Below, one piece after another: positions 46,697 through 59,465 of a stretch of 64,000 nt of DNA. The DNA is taken from positions 12,205,001 to 12,269,000 of the forward strand of contig BSBM01000150.1 of the NCBI GenBank assembly GCA_027924585.1. The letters run 5' to 3'. The position numbers were made by a program, and so were the translations under genes. Position 1 is the first letter of the stretch; every line of letters starts with the position of its first letter. The notes beneath the pieces are model-generated. The model was given only the letters and a program-made list of their open reading frames with translations. It had not been told where the DNA came from and did not search any database. This DNA comes from Larix kaempferi (Eukaryota > Streptophyta > Pinopsida > Pinales > Pinaceae).

Positions 46697-49164
46697 CTAG
46701 GTAACTCAGGTTCAAATTCCCCCTATTCATGACAGTATGGTCGTTTGGTGTCAACCACATTTTGCTTGATATTTCACGTCATATGCTTCCACCTTAAAGG
46801 AATCCATGGCCAACATTTTCATGCTTGGAAATTCAATCTAATCCTTTTTTTGGAAGAGGTTATTACCTCCTCTCGAATAGTTATTGTCATTTTAATGCAC
46901 AATCCTAGATACTATCTTGCACGCTTAATGCAGAATGTGTAATAATGGTAATTGCCCCGCAACTCAACCCTGTAACTTTTTTTTGATTAAAACAACTTGT
47001 TATGCATATCCTATCTTCATTTATTAATGGTGTAAATATAGTAATGGCATGTGATCTATCCTCACTTGCATGTTGATTTTGATAATGTAAACCATTATAT
47101 AAATGTTTTGCTCACATTTTCTGGTTAATATCATCTGTTATGAATTAGTCTGAAAATAACCTGCTCCGAGAGTTCTTGTTCTTTGACAACTACTATATGT
47201 TTATATGAATAGCGGAGAGGTCTCTGAGGCTCTCCATGGTTTCTTACTAGGCCTCATACCTCGACTATATAATTTATTTGGACTATGACCGCATGTGAAA
47301 ATTAAAATAGTTTTTAGTAACGGGTTTTCTTGGCATGTTTTGTCAAGCAATTATTGCCCCGACAATATATTTTATTTGCGTGGCGTATCATGTAATAGCT
47401 TACCCTGTTGTAGTCATATGATTTTGTTGATAGGAATTTAGATTGTTATAAGGAAAGCTCTCAACCCTGTCGATGTCTAGTTGTAACCTCCATTTCTTGT
47501 GTTGCCTTACTTTTGATATGGCTTAGTTAGGCATGCATGATATTTGGATTAAGTGTAACTGAAGGAATTATAATGGTTGTGATATGGCTCTATATTTATG
47601 TTTAAATATTTATCGTTGTACACACACACACCATGACAATGCCTTTCTTTGTTACACTTTGATTTACCTGTTGTTATGGCTCATTGTTATATAAGTTGCC
47701 TTAGGTTTTGATGTTGTTAACAAAAGTAACCAGTATGGTTTACATTAACCACTTCAATCATAAATGAAATAGCAATTCTAACACTAGTTTATAAGTGTAT
47801 ATCGACAACACTTTCATATTTTTGTATATTATTACAAGGATTTTTACCCTAACTGCTATTTGCATAAACGAATAAGTAAATATACATTTTTAAACACACA
47901 TAAACAAGAAGTTCCTACTCTTTATATTTTACTTCCATCCTAAACATCTTTAACAATATTAAATAGATAGTATCCAAACCTAGATTAAATACAAAGTTAG
48001 GATCTAAACACTTTCTTTGATTCATAAGTAATGTATAGAGCGAGATAAAATCAAGAGTAGAATCTTGGATTACTAATATAAATAGAACTAAATAATAAAA
48101 TGTATTTATGGTCTGCAACAATGGCCGGATTAAACTGGAATGGCCACGTTCCCCCCAACCATAGACCTTGAGCAGCCAAATCACTTTCTCAACGTTCACC
48201 CCCAAGCTTGAGTCATGAATTCATAGGAACAAAACCTCTTCACTCTTCAACTTTTCTCTTTCTCTAGCTTATCCCAAGCCACCAAAATTCACACTTTCTC
48301 AGGAATTTCCTAACACTCTGCAGTGCTCACACAACAAATTTCTATTTGCATAATGGACAACATTCTGTCCTCCCAAACATGCATATGTATCTATTATTTT
48401 TTGTTTCCTATGTATTAGTGAAAGGATCACTTCCCTCCATTGGAAGTGCATAGCCTTGGATCCTCTCCTATATTCTTGAAGTTTGTTTGAGTGGAGTGCT
48501 TCTTGACACTTTTCCACTTCCCATCTTGAGCAGCAGTTTGGAATTCCCTCATATGGAATCATGACTCATTCATGTTCAATGTGGTCTTTCTAGCCATCCC
48601 GATTTATATTAAATAATTATTATTTTGGTCTTTACATGTGTCCAACATAAGGACTTGTGGAATATTTTAACCTTTCCTATTTTAATAAAGTTTAAAATCC
48701 AATTATCTTTGAATTCTAAACTCGAATTTACAATTTAGTCTCTTAACATAATAAATCAAAATTAAAGTCTAGGGGTATTACACCCAACCATAGGTGGTCC
48801 CTATCAACTAGTGAGGGGAAACATATTGGAGATCGGGAGAAGTTACTCTAGTGAAAATATCTATGAGAGGAAGAAGCTTGGAGGATAATACATCACTCAC
48901 ATTTGAATGAAAACTTAAGGATTGGGAGGAATACTCTTTAGATGAAGTCTTGTTTTCTTTAGGCATGGTGGATAATATTTTTAGAAAGAAAAAATGACTA
49001 AGCAATGCTAATGATGGGACTTACTTGGAAAAAAAATAGTACCCAACTGGAGGGAAAGGATGGAGATCACATGGGTGGTAGACATATCAAATTTGAATTA
49101 CAAAAATGAAGGATATGTTGAACTTTGTTATTATCACCATAACTATTCTTTCGCAATGCGATTA
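46697..49164. other. Intergenic, no gene recognised
   Basis: No supported coding sequence. 48772-48782 (ggggtattaca) looks like the 3' end of a plant gypsy LTR, but no partner or start was found. A cacacacaca run occurs near 47621-47630. Confidence 0.45.
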
Positions 49165-49480
49165 GGCACCATTAATCCAATTTCATGCATACTTGAGATT
49201 GCTTTCAAACTCTTATTGTATTGCAAAACCATCCTTCCTTTGAAGTTTAGTGTTTATCTTCTCTACACTTGCACATCTTATCCAATGATCCATCCCTCAC
49301 CTCTTTCACTCTTTCTCTCTAATTCCCAACAACGCATCTGTCCATTCTGTAGAAAACACTCCCTTTGGATCATATCTATTCTTTACTTGCAATTTTTTTT
49401 GTAAATTCATTGCTTGCTTGGCTATCCCTCCAAACAAGAAACCTCCAGTATTACTCCCCCCTTGGCTATCCTCTAAACAT
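49165..49480 (-). pseudogene. 3' fragment of a second L-gulonolactone oxidase gene
   Basis: The minus strand encodes GGFLFGGIAKQAMNLQKKLQ, VKNRYDPKGVFSTEWTD and ALLGI, matching the C-terminal part of the copy at 3647-5519 (GGYLFGGLAKRAVNLEKFLQ and onward) at most positions. The homology continues in broken frame to the position of the stop codon (49165 aligns with about 3642). Everything upstream of GG(F/Y)LFGG is missing. It is a partial, diverged relic, older than or independent of the larger pseudogene. Confidence 0.85.
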
Positions 49481-50327
49481 ATTATATCTTGGTTTTGGGA
49501 TAATGTCATGGATTGTGAGCTAAAACAATATTTGATTAAAAATCGACTTCGTTCGTTAACAATTATCTGAGAAAAGGTTACTTTCTAATAGAAATAACCT
49601 TGCAATTGATCTCCTTATAATTGTTATTGTGGAGTGCTACAAATATTTCAAATCCAGTGCCACTTCAATGACCCAAATGTAATGAGTAAATAGAACATTA
49701 ATGAAGATGAAAATGATATCATGTTAAGGAAAAGGTAAAACAATTGATAACATCAATGATGTGACTCACAATGGAATTCTAACTCATGTATTTTGAGGGA
49801 CCTCTAACACTAAAGATAATTATCACATACATTAGGTCTTGTGAATTATGAAATATGTTGGTTTATTGTTTTGATATTGGAAAGTATGAATTCATTTATT
49901 ATTTCAAAGGCGTGTAATTAGGGTAGGGTATGCTTCAAAACTTGGTTGTTTAATACCTCCAATATTAAAAACCATTTCATCCACTTGTCCAATCTATGTG
50001 TCAGTTTATGCCTATTCCAGGGGTCTTTCCACTATTTATTTGAGGCTCGTTCATTGCTTCATAAAAAATACATTACAGGTTCCATGGCTTCTCTTGCTGA
50101 GAGGTTGTAGGGTTCAACAAATCCAAAGGGCAATGCAAAACACCCGAATCACGTTGTTATGCTGGCTAAAGATGGCATTGGTTATGAGGGGCACTACACC
50201 GTTGATTCAAGGAAGTTCAAGGTGCTAACCAAGATTTGGTGATATTTGTGAGCATCTCATTATGGGCCAATGAGATAGGTATGTAGGGTATTTATAGGGC
50301 AGAAAAAGTTGCACCTTATAACTACAT
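49481..50327. other. Intergenic, no gene recognised
   Basis: AT-rich sequence with no supported reading frame or repeat structure. Confidence 0.5.
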
Positions 50328-50415
50328 AATAGTTCAACAACATGATAAAGTTGATATTATAGTTAACCACCAATAGTTCAACAACATGATAAAGTTGATA
50401 TTATAGTTAACCACC
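50328..50415. repeat. 44-bp perfect tandem duplication
   Basis: Two adjacent copies begin aatagttcaacaacatgat at 50328 and 50372 and end ttaaccacc. They are identical by eye. Confidence 0.95.
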
Positions 50416-50591
50416 ATTAGGGAAACACAACCACTCCTTCCATGGTTTATTTCAATCTTTTAAATAGATGCATTGGAGACACTACCAATTCCATTTCAGC
50501 TCATAAAAAATAGAATTCCCTCACAAAAAATTGAATGCCCTTGATTGTTTTGAGATTCAATTAACAAGACAGTAAATCCCTTATCACCTTA

Positions 50592-50843
50592 TCATTTTCT
50601 TCCTGCTGTACAAATTTTTTTGAGAAATTCGAACGGATAAAAAGTATGGCCGTTGGAATGAGGTTGAGTAAAGCCACCATGACCCTCTGAATGAGCAGCT
50701 TGTTCGCTCAGCGCCCGTTCCCTGTATTTCTCTAAATACCGACGCAGAGGAGTGATGCAGTCCGTGCACCAAACAACTTCTACTGCCCCAAAACAAATCA
50801 TCGACCGCAAGAGTCTTACGGCTCTTTCTGGCGCACTTCTCAT
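50592..50843 (-). CDS. Possible small hypothetical protein, divergent from psaK
   Basis: An 83-residue frame with fewer A/T-rich codons than its surroundings starts at 50843 and ends at 50592. The C-terminal half ([19 protein letters not shown]) looks protein-like, but I do not recognise it. It lies 275 bp upstream of and divergent from psaK, so it could be an exon of a neighbouring gene. It may equally be a chance frame. Confidence 0.25.
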   Translation of the reverse strand: MRSAPERAVRLLRSMICFGAVEVVWCTDCITPLRRYLEKYRERALSEQAAHSEGHGGFTQPHSNGHTFYPFEFLKKICTAGRK

Positions 50844-51118
50844 GCGCCTTCCTAGTGATAAAACTGATAAACTCTGTCACGCACTGATAAAATCTGGCCT
50901 ACGGCATATACAGCTCATTGGTGTTGTTTCTGTAATCACCTGTTATTGTTGTGTTGATCAGTTCATTTGAAACCGCTCTCAGCCATTGAAATTGAGAAAT
51001 CTGAAATCTAACTCACCTACAGAAAACTTTTGAAAATCAAAGATCTTCCGAACTAATAGAATTCGAAAATGAGAAAACTTCAAAGTAACAGTATTTGAAA
51101 TTGAGAAATCGAATTAGG

Positions 51119-51685
51119 ATGTTGCTGCGATTACCGTCAGTGTCGATGTTGCCGTTTTTAGTTGTTTCGGCAGCCCGCAGAGCTCGGTAATACACCTCCC
51201 TTATTTGCTATTCTGACATGTTTATACTTGTTTCATATCTTTCTTTCTCTTTGCAGGCCATGCTGCCCACCCATGTATCAGTGAGATCCCGGGGCAAGGG
51301 AGCTCTAGGCGCCCGCTGTGATTTCATCGGATCTCCAACCAATCTGGTACTGAAATTTCATATCGTCTCTATTTCTGTCGTTAGGTTTAGAGATAAATTT
51401 ATTGATGGTATTGATGGTATTGATGGAATTGATTCATATTGTACTGCTTTCTTGCAGATAATGGTGACAACTACGACACTGATGTTGTTTGCTGGTAGGT
51501 TTGGGTTGGCTCCCTCAACCAGCAGGATGGCATTGGCAGGGCTGAAGCTGCAGGACAGGGAGTCTGGGCTTCAGACTGGAGACCCCGCCGGTTTCACTGC
51601 CACTGATACTCTTGCTTGTGGCACCATGGGTCACATCATCGGTGTTGGCATCGTTCTTGGTCTCAAGGCCATTGCTACCATATAA
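51119..51685 (+). CDS. psaK: Photosystem I subunit PsaK precursor, start region disrupted
   Basis: PsaK is a two-helix thylakoid subunit at the edge of photosystem I near the LHCI antenna. Exons are 51119-51186, 51257-51346 and 51458-51685, with GT/AG introns (donor GTAATA, acceptors TTTGCAG and TTGCAG). The mature part is complete: [10 protein letters not shown], helix 1 ([14 protein letters not shown]), the [20 protein letters not shown] stromal loop, helix 2 ([13 protein letters not shown]) and a stop at 51683. Exon 1 reads AAITVSV...SPQSS in the correct frame, but the ATG at 51119 is followed by two extra bases (TT), which puts it out of frame. In-frame starts left are ATG 51260, giving a short presequence, or ATG 51218 if intron 1 is partly retained. 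It is either a rescued gene, a recent pseudogene or a sequence error. Confidence 0.88.
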
Positions 51686-51827
51686 ATTGGTATAGATAGA
51701 TGCCCCTGGGTTTGGAATTTATATCCATGTTAGATCTTTGCATACAGCAAAGGTTCTGTTTTTTCTGTATTTTATGAATTAGGTATTGAACAAGTAACTG
51801 TTTGTTCGAAGAATGTTATGTATGATT

Positions 51828-52075
51828 TGCTTTATTTGTTTTACAGAGTATGTTGGTTTCAAGGACTGTAAACACTGTCATTATATAAGGATTTTGGATA
51901 AAACTGTGCATACTTTTTAGCTTCATATGTTGGAATTGGAACTATCTACCAATCAAGTATGATTTGGTTTATTTGTTTTAAAGTATTTTATTGGTTTTAA
52001 GGGTCTGTAAACATTGCCATTATATAAGGATTTTGGATAAAATTGTGTTTGGAATTAAAACTATTTATCCATTAC
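51828..52075. repeat. Tandem duplication downstream of psaK, ~125-bp unit
   Basis: Copies at about 51828-51960 and 51961-52075 share gattt(g)tttatttgtttta, ctgtaaacattgcc-type and ttatataaggattttggata blocks with several differences. They probably lie in or just after the psaK 3' untranslated region. Confidence 0.8.
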
Positions 52076-52079
52076 CACA

Positions 52080-54410
52080 ATGCAATCATTTTTTCATTTT
52101 GAAGCATGAATGGTTGCTTGATTAGATTGTAATCTAAATTCTTGTCATAGTATAACTTGTCAATGGAACAGTTGGTTCTTTCATCAATTTTTCATATGTC
52201 ATGTTATGTTTAAGTGCATATAATATTTAGAGTTAAAATGAATTTATATTAGTTTTTCTTTTTTAAATAAAATATAAAAAAAATTCATACTTGAAATTGA
52301 AATTTTTACTTTATAAAGTGTGTTTTTTTTCAACAATTACAATTATTAGAAAATTAGTCTTTCAAAATACTAATATTTTTCTTTGACATAAACATACAAA
52401 ATGCCCCTCTTCACCACATGATTGAGATTGTTTAATTTTCAAACTATCATTAATATTTAAATTTTCAAACTAATAATGATTGTTCTTTAATGCCTCAAAA
52501 TTTGATTGTGGTTTTGTTTTTACAAGAGTTCAAGCTTAACACAATGCTTATCAAATATCCATTCTAACTATGTTTTTACAAATCCATGTTATTACAATGG
52601 ATGGCTTAGGGTTGTTGGGAGAAATTCATAGATAATATCCCACCCTTGGTGGGTCATGCTCTAAATCACCCTTGTAGTAACACCCAACTAAGATGTATTT
52701 TAACCTTTGATTTATTAACAAATTAGAAGAACCAAACCCCTTGATGTATGAATCTTTTAAAAGTGCAAAAAATTAATGAAATATTTGCATCTCAAGGAAT
52801 TTCATTCCTCTTGATATATGATGGATCTAAGTTGGTTCAAGTCCTCAAGAGATAAATACAAAATTTATGTTTTCAATAAAAAATTGTATAGAACAAAAAA
52901 ATTAACCCATTCATATAATACCATTTAAAAAGTTGCATGATCCATGACATGAACATAGTGAAAAATAAATAAAGAAAATGACAAGATATTTATATAGTGA
53001 AGAGGGTGAATAGTAATAATGTAATATTGTTAAATGATGAAAGTGTTGAATAGAAAGATATAAAAAAATAAGATGGAGATATGAAATACATATATATTAC
53101 ATAATAAAATTGATTTCACCCAAAATATTATAATCTTGACCTTTTCCATATTTGATGTCAAGCATGATATTAAGAGTCAAAAATAGTTATGAGTAAGTTT
53201 CATATTTCTCTTGTATGAAGTTCTGAGTTTGATAGAGCTGAGCACAAATACAAATAGCCTAGATCCATCTTAAGTGGAAATAATTTCACCTTAAGGTATT
53301 TATCCATCTTCTCACTTAATAAGATTTGTGATTTAGATAGATCTAATTTTTGCACATGGGGGTCAACTTTGCAAAATCATCGATCGGGGACTTATGTCTA
53401 GCGTTCCCATCTAAATCTACGCCAGCACTCTTGTTAAAGAAACATAATATTACTAAGCGTCAGCAAAGGTAGGCATTAATTCAATGAACAATTTTCATTT
53501 CATTATGGAATAGATGTATTGCAACTAATGACATGTCCTTTCAATACACAATTTTCATTTCATGCCTCCAATTTCATTTAGGTCAAGTGTCAAAAGGAGA
53601 GATGGAAAATTTATCCTTGGGCATAATAACCAAACCAAGCAACAAAATTGAACGTTGTAATTTTTGGAAAGTGTATTTGGGATAGACCAACATGAGCGCA
53701 TTGTCCATAAACTCTCATGCAAATTTTTATGAATTTGACCTTATAGGTTTTGTGCACTATAAATAAGTGTTGAGGAATAAACATGGTTGGGGGGACAATG
53801 GATTTAATTCCAAACTTAACATTCTTGAGCTCAAACACCATGACATAATCCCTCTCATAGGAGTATTTGAAATTCAAGTCAAATGTGGACACCATGATCA
53901 AGTCTTGGGCGTCTAGGTTTCTAGGTTTCTGGGTGATGAAATTAGGTATCTAACAGTTATATTAGTGTGGATGATGGATGAGAATATTATGGTGAAAAAT
54001 GGGATGGTGATGTGACAACATGGGTAGGAAGAGCACGTTGGTGATATACATGGTGGCATGGTGATCGCGACAATAACCACGGGGATAGTGATAATGAGCA
54101 TGAAGATGGTGATGGTGATAGTGAGCATGAAAATGGGCATGAGGATGTAGATATTATGGTTTACTTAGATGGGAGAAAAAAACAAAGAAAACAAATCCAT
54201 GACAAAACTTGTGCAATTCATCAAGTTGTACCAAGTCTATGCAATTTATCAATCTATCAAGCTATCAATGTATGACTACAATAGTCAAAATATTAATGTC
54301 AATACTCAATGAGACCACAAAACAAAATCATAGCATACATGTACACCACATACCTATAACATAGTACACAATAAAACATGCAAATCACATACCATATTAC
54401 CTACCTATGG
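52080..54410. other. Intergenic, no gene recognised
   Basis: AT-rich sequence without a supported gene. A frame at 53611-53901 (minus) has no recognised family. A short GAT-type interrupted repeat occurs at about 54085-54145. Confidence 0.45.
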
Positions 54411-57400
54411 TCATTCGACTAGACCATGAGGATCACCTTGAATACTAATGGTTTCCTTTATCCTCTCATGCTCGGAATAAGGCAAGAAGTATCGTGCCTT
54501 TGATGAGTTCTTCCTTGGAATTTTTTGCAGCTGGATGTTTGTGCCAATAAATAAGTTTGTATAATGGTATACAATCTCACCTGGTCTATAATATTCATAT
54601 GTATACCCTTTTCTATTTGCTGAGTGGGAAACCTGGTTCAAATATTCTCCCTTTATAACCATCGACCCAATCGAAAAATCATTGGCCTTAGAGTCCTGTA
54701 ATGGGACATTTAGGGTTTGCTTCCCCTCTAAGCAGCATGCCATCCAATAGTCAGTGCGCCATGCATTGCGTCTCGGGGAAACCACTGCGCATATGTGCCC
54801 TGGAGAAAAGATAGTTCCAAAGTTTCATTCAAATAATTATACACAACTAGTTGTAAAAAATATAAAAAATATACACAGCTAATTAGACACAACTAGTTGT
54901 CAAAGTATAAAAACAATAATCAAACCTGGTTGTACGAGATCTGATATGTGGTCATAGTCTGGTGAAATACTTGATTGCTCCTCTTTCAACTGGGATAATT
55001 CTATAGCTATCCGTTGACCAATGGGGAGTGATACATCGTCTCAGTTATCAACCCAATCCATGGATTCACATTTGTCCCATTCACCATTGCTGCATGGAGA
55101 ACAAAAACATGACAATTTCCTTGTCCACATTTCAAGTATAGAATTGTCCGACGTTTTAACTGAATGAAATCCACGAGTTCCTTGGATGGTATTGCACTCA
55201 TATAACTGTGATTGATATACATCCACCACCTCCCAAAAATATCTATGTACATGTGCTTTCCTGGTTGAGTGATCTTCATTCCTTCTTGCTCCCTCCCCCA
55301 TGACTGAAGCACACCATTCAACGATGGTTTTTGCATCTCGGATGAGTGATACATTTTTGCACTTCATTTCTTGCCCGCGTAATGCATTTTTTATGCATGC
55401 ACATGCTCCATCATGTTCACCTTTTCCATGTACGGTCTCAAAATAGTTCCAAATATGTGGCAGCTTGTGCCTTTTATGGAGCATACAAAACCATTGGAAG
55501 ACACAACCATTTTTTAATTTCCCTGCACAACCGTCAGACCAAATCCAATGTTGTTCCATTCGTATACTGTTATCCTTCAAGTGATTGTAGAACATTTGAA
55601 AGTTGTGTTGTACAAAATCCAAGTAGTGACACCTATCATCACTTATGTAGAAGTGATACTCCTTCAATATAACCATGTTGTCTTCAGTACTATCTGCCCC
55701 ATGTCTATAGGTGATATGGACCATTAGGATGACCTGGTCTAAGTGATAGTATTGAGTCTAAATTTCATTTTGCGGTTGAAGAGTGTAGTTTTCCGGAAAA
55801 TCGACCACTGACAGGATAACCCCAATAGGAAATGTATCCCTGCACGTTCTAAACTGCTCATCTTGGCAATGAGCCACATGCACATGCTTTACATATTGTT
55901 GTGTCTTTTCAAAGAATTCCTCCATGAAGTCGCAAACCCATACTTGGTAGATCAATAATAAAGACATATATCAATATATTGTTACATATGAAATTGTAAT
56001 CTGAAGAAAAAATAGTATCCAATAGCTCATTACCAACCTGAGAAGTGACCAATTGTATTTTTTTTCTTTCGTTCCCTCCATCAATATCATACGTGACATA
56101 TTTGAATGACTGCAAGTTCACATCCTGCCTCCCAAGTTCATGTTCATCGGTCACATGTATGCATTTTTCCAATAATGCGAATCCACCACACCCTGGGCAT
56201 GTCCCATCTATGCAAGTTTTTTGATAAAATGTGCAATCGTTTGGCTTGCTACACAAAATGCTATGAATAAAGTCTCTAGATGGCATCGATGGTAATGTAG
56301 CTGAGCATTCCTTCACAAGAGTGTTATGCAATACATGAAAAATATATGTATATGTGTCATAATAGTAACCATACTCAATGTGGTATCGAAAACAACATGT
56401 GTTTATTTTAACATACCTAGGTTTGCATTTTTCAAAGGATCTTTGGCCCAAGTCAAGTTCATTATGTTCATTCCTAAATCTCTCATATAATTATGTTTGT
56501 GTCATATCAAGAAAATGTTTAATGTGTGGCTCACGATCCTTTGAACCCCTTCTCAATTTTAATACATCTTTTTGGTTGAGAGAAGGTTTATTTTTGTTAT
56601 GCCAAAAAGCTTGCACTAATCCCTTTACCGCATCAATGAGCTTCATATCAGAGCGTGGCAACCTGCCAATGAAGGCCCAAAAATCTGTTTGACCGGTTTC
56701 AAGTTGTTCTCTTCTAACACAATACCTACGAAGTGTCTTCGCATTCAAATTAATATTTTTTTATGTAGGTTTAAGAAAATGAAGTGCGCTAGTGTTTTTG
56801 TTCACGATTGATTGTGACAACACACGACGAGCTGCATTGCGATCCTTTGAGCGAGATTTATTTCCAATTGTACTAAATGCATCTATTAAACTTTTAACAA
56901 TATGAGAACTTGATTCTAACTTTTTGGTCATCTTTATCTTTAACGTTCTTCTAACAACAGCCATAGACCTAGATTTTAACAATGATAAAAATAATTTTCA
57001 CTTGTCCCCATCACATTTAGAATAAAAAAAGTTATCAAGTATTTGGCGAGTTTGATAAGCAATAGCACGTTTAGACAACGTACCTTCAAGTGAACTAATG
57101 AGAGTTTCATCAACCTGTATACGTTTCAGAGTTCTTCGGCATGCATTTGCTAATGGAGGTAAGGCTGTTGGAACTGGAGCATGTACAGCATCACCAGGAT
57201 GCTTCGGCGTTTCAATAGGAGCCTCTTGTCTTTCATTCTCTTGGACGGTCTCTATAACATTTGCTTCTTCCATTGTAAATCCTCCACTCAATGCCTCTCT
57301 AACTTCATCGCTTGTATAACCACTACCCAACAAGTCATTCACTACCATATTTTGAGGTTGACTTGATGTGGAAATTGAAACATCCCCCGATAAGCACCTA

Positions 57401-57666
57401 TGTCTTACTTCTTGACTAGTGCCATGGGGTGCTTTTTCATCAAATGTTGTTGAAATTGAGGGCCCCTCTAGTTAATTTCTTCATTTTTCTTGAGTTGGAT
57501 GGGTAGGAACTACCGTGGAATCATCTACGGTTGGAATTGGATGAGTTTCCATGGAATGCCTTTGATTCCACATGTCCAATCTTTTCTTTTCTCCAAATTC
57601 TTCCATGGTTTCTTGAGGCTTCTCTTTGCTTGCCGATTTCCTTTTTCGATTGCGTGAATTCCCCAT
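54411..57666 (-). pseudogene. DDE-type DNA transposase-like gene (Sola-like), multi-exon
   Basis: The start at 57666 gives a basic N-terminus (MGNSRNRKRKSASK, a nuclear localisation-like run). Next come a region with FTMEEANVIETVQENE, KLRRGSKDREPHIKHFLD, then CKPRYVKINTCCFRYHIEYG and C-x2-C/H-type clusters (CIDGTCPGCGGF). After an intron at 56033-55943 (donor GTAATG) follows the catalytic-looking core: VVDFPENYTLQPQNE, WSDGCAGKLKNG and HGKGEHDGACACIKNAL. A second intron lies at about 54925-54806, then the last exon (DYWMACCLEGKQTL) to 54411. The frame holds across exons but has stops near 57481, 56998, 56761, 56491, 55758 and 55041. The SDG and HGKG motifs fit a DDE transposase family found in land plants; Sola is my best guess and is not certain. 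Confidence 0.65.
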
Positions 57667-57719
57667 GACCACAATGAGCAATACTAAGAAAATAGGTTCT
57701 AGAGGTGTGCTCAACTATT

Positions 57720-58145
57720 CAAATATCCAAATTCTTTCTCAATTGTGAATATAGGTTCTTCAAGATTGCTCAATTGTCAATATAGATACTTCCTCAATTG
57801 TGAATATAGATTCATCAATCTTGCTCAAATGTGAAAGTAAAGTTTCTACCTCACTTGTGAATATAGAAAATTCTTCATTTGTGAATATAGATTCTTCAAG
57901 CTTGCTCAATAGTGAATGTAGATTCTTCTTCAATTGTGTTCATATAGATTCATCAAGCTTGCTTGACATTGTGAATGTAGAATCCCCTTGAAGCTTGAAA
58001 TTGTGAATGTAGAATCCTCTTGAAGCTTGAAATTGTGAATGTAGAATCCTGTTGAAGCTTGCTAATTGTGAATTTGGAATCCTCAATTCCAAATGCTAAC
58101 TATAGAATCCTCTTCAAGCTTGTTGATTATGAACGTAGAGTGTCT
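57720..58145. repeat. 32-bp minisatellite upstream of the transposase-like gene
   Basis: A diverged array of attgtgaatgtagaatcc followed by (t)cttgaagcttga(aa). Three near-identical 32-bp units lie at about 57968-58063, with more degenerate units on both sides. It covers the region immediately 5' of the transposase start. Confidence 0.85.
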
Positions 58146-58233
58146 TGAGCTTCCTCACTTTCCTTGAATGTTGATTGTGAAGTATTCTGCTATATGGGAG
58201 ATGGGAAGACGGGAAGACAAAACACAAGATTTT

Positions 58234-58422
58234 GAGTATAAAAGCATTCTGCTGAATTTTTGCACAGACAAAACGTGCTAGCATTATGGACAAACAAAAC
58301 GCACGCACGTTTATGGAATGTTAAAAATATCCTAGGAATTTAATATGTTTGGTGCACGGCTAAATAAAGCCTACTTGCACAAAACATGAGAGCGTTTCTT
58401 CATGCAAAAATGAGCTAGCATT
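58234..58422 (-). repeat. 26-bp palindromic repeats, left (inverted) array
   Basis: Exact 26-base units read on the minus strand occupy 58260-58285, 58286-58311, 58371-58396 and 58397-58422, with a weaker one at 58234-58259. Each starts with an AAYGCNNNNNCRTT core (for example AATGCTAGCACGTT), followed by TTGT or a diverged form of it. The same unit appears in the opposite orientation at 60947-61102. Confidence 0.75.
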
Positions 58423-58539
58423 ATTGTAATCATCAAAACCTTATTCAATAGTTTTTTTAATAGTTTCTATGGGTTAGGAGGTTAAATAGGGATTTGGTGT
58501 TAGGGGCTTATGGATTAGAGATGGGGGGTGGTTAGTTAG

Positions 58540-58922
58540 GGGTAAGGAGCTGGGGGGGGGTTTTGCAAGGGGGAGAGAGAGAGAGAGACTGAGAGAGGGG
58601 GTTAGTAATGGTTGGGGAGGGGGGAAGGAGGGGGAGAGAGATAGAGACGAGAGGGTGTTAGTTGTAGGGAGTGAGAAAGAGAGATGGGAGGTGTGGTCAA
58701 AGGTACGTGGAGGTATAGGGAAGAGAGAGAGAGACTGAGAGATCCCAGGTTAGTAAGGGATAGGGAGAGGAGGGGAGAGAGATAGAGAGGAGGGTTTTTG
58801 GGCTAGGGGGAGTAGCGAAGAGATAGAAAGAGTAGGATGGTTAGGGATGGGGGAGAGGTTAGGGAGAGGGAGAGAGAGAGGTGTAAAACCAGGGAAGAGA
58901 GAGTGATGTCGATGATGATGAA

Positions 58923-58958
<36 letters not shown>

Positions 58959-59416
58959 TATCATGATGAAGATGATGACGATGATGATGATGAAGATGGC
59001 AATGATGATGATGATGATGAAGAAGATGATGATGATGATGATGATGATCATCGTCATCATCATCATCATCATGACGATGAAGATGATGATGATGATGAAG
59101 ACGATGGAGATGATAGCGATGATGAACACAACGATGATGATGATGATGTTGAGGAAGATGGATATGACGACGATGATGATGAAGATGGTGATTGGGATGA
59201 TGATGATGATGAAGATGATGATGAATATGACAATGCGGATGATGAAGATGAAGATGATGGTGATGAATATGATGATGATGATGATGATGATGGTGATGAT
59301 AAAGAAGAGGATGATGATGATGATCAATCATCAATAATTATCATCATCATCATCATCATCATCGTCATCTCCATCTTCATCATCATCATCATCATGTAGT
59401 GGTAGGGGAAGGGGGA

Positions 59417-59465
<49 letters not shown>

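Noticed and set aside
46697-46720. A ggttcaaattcc sequence like a tRNA B box
   Set aside because: No A box at the right distance, and the sequence upstream was interrupted by the 16.6-kb insertion; too weak to call a SINE or tRNA.
53680-53720. A tgagcgcattgtccata segment resembling the 26-bp repeats, considered as the far end of the transposase element
   Set aside because: A single imperfect match without the 26-bp period or a target duplication; not enough to define a terminus.
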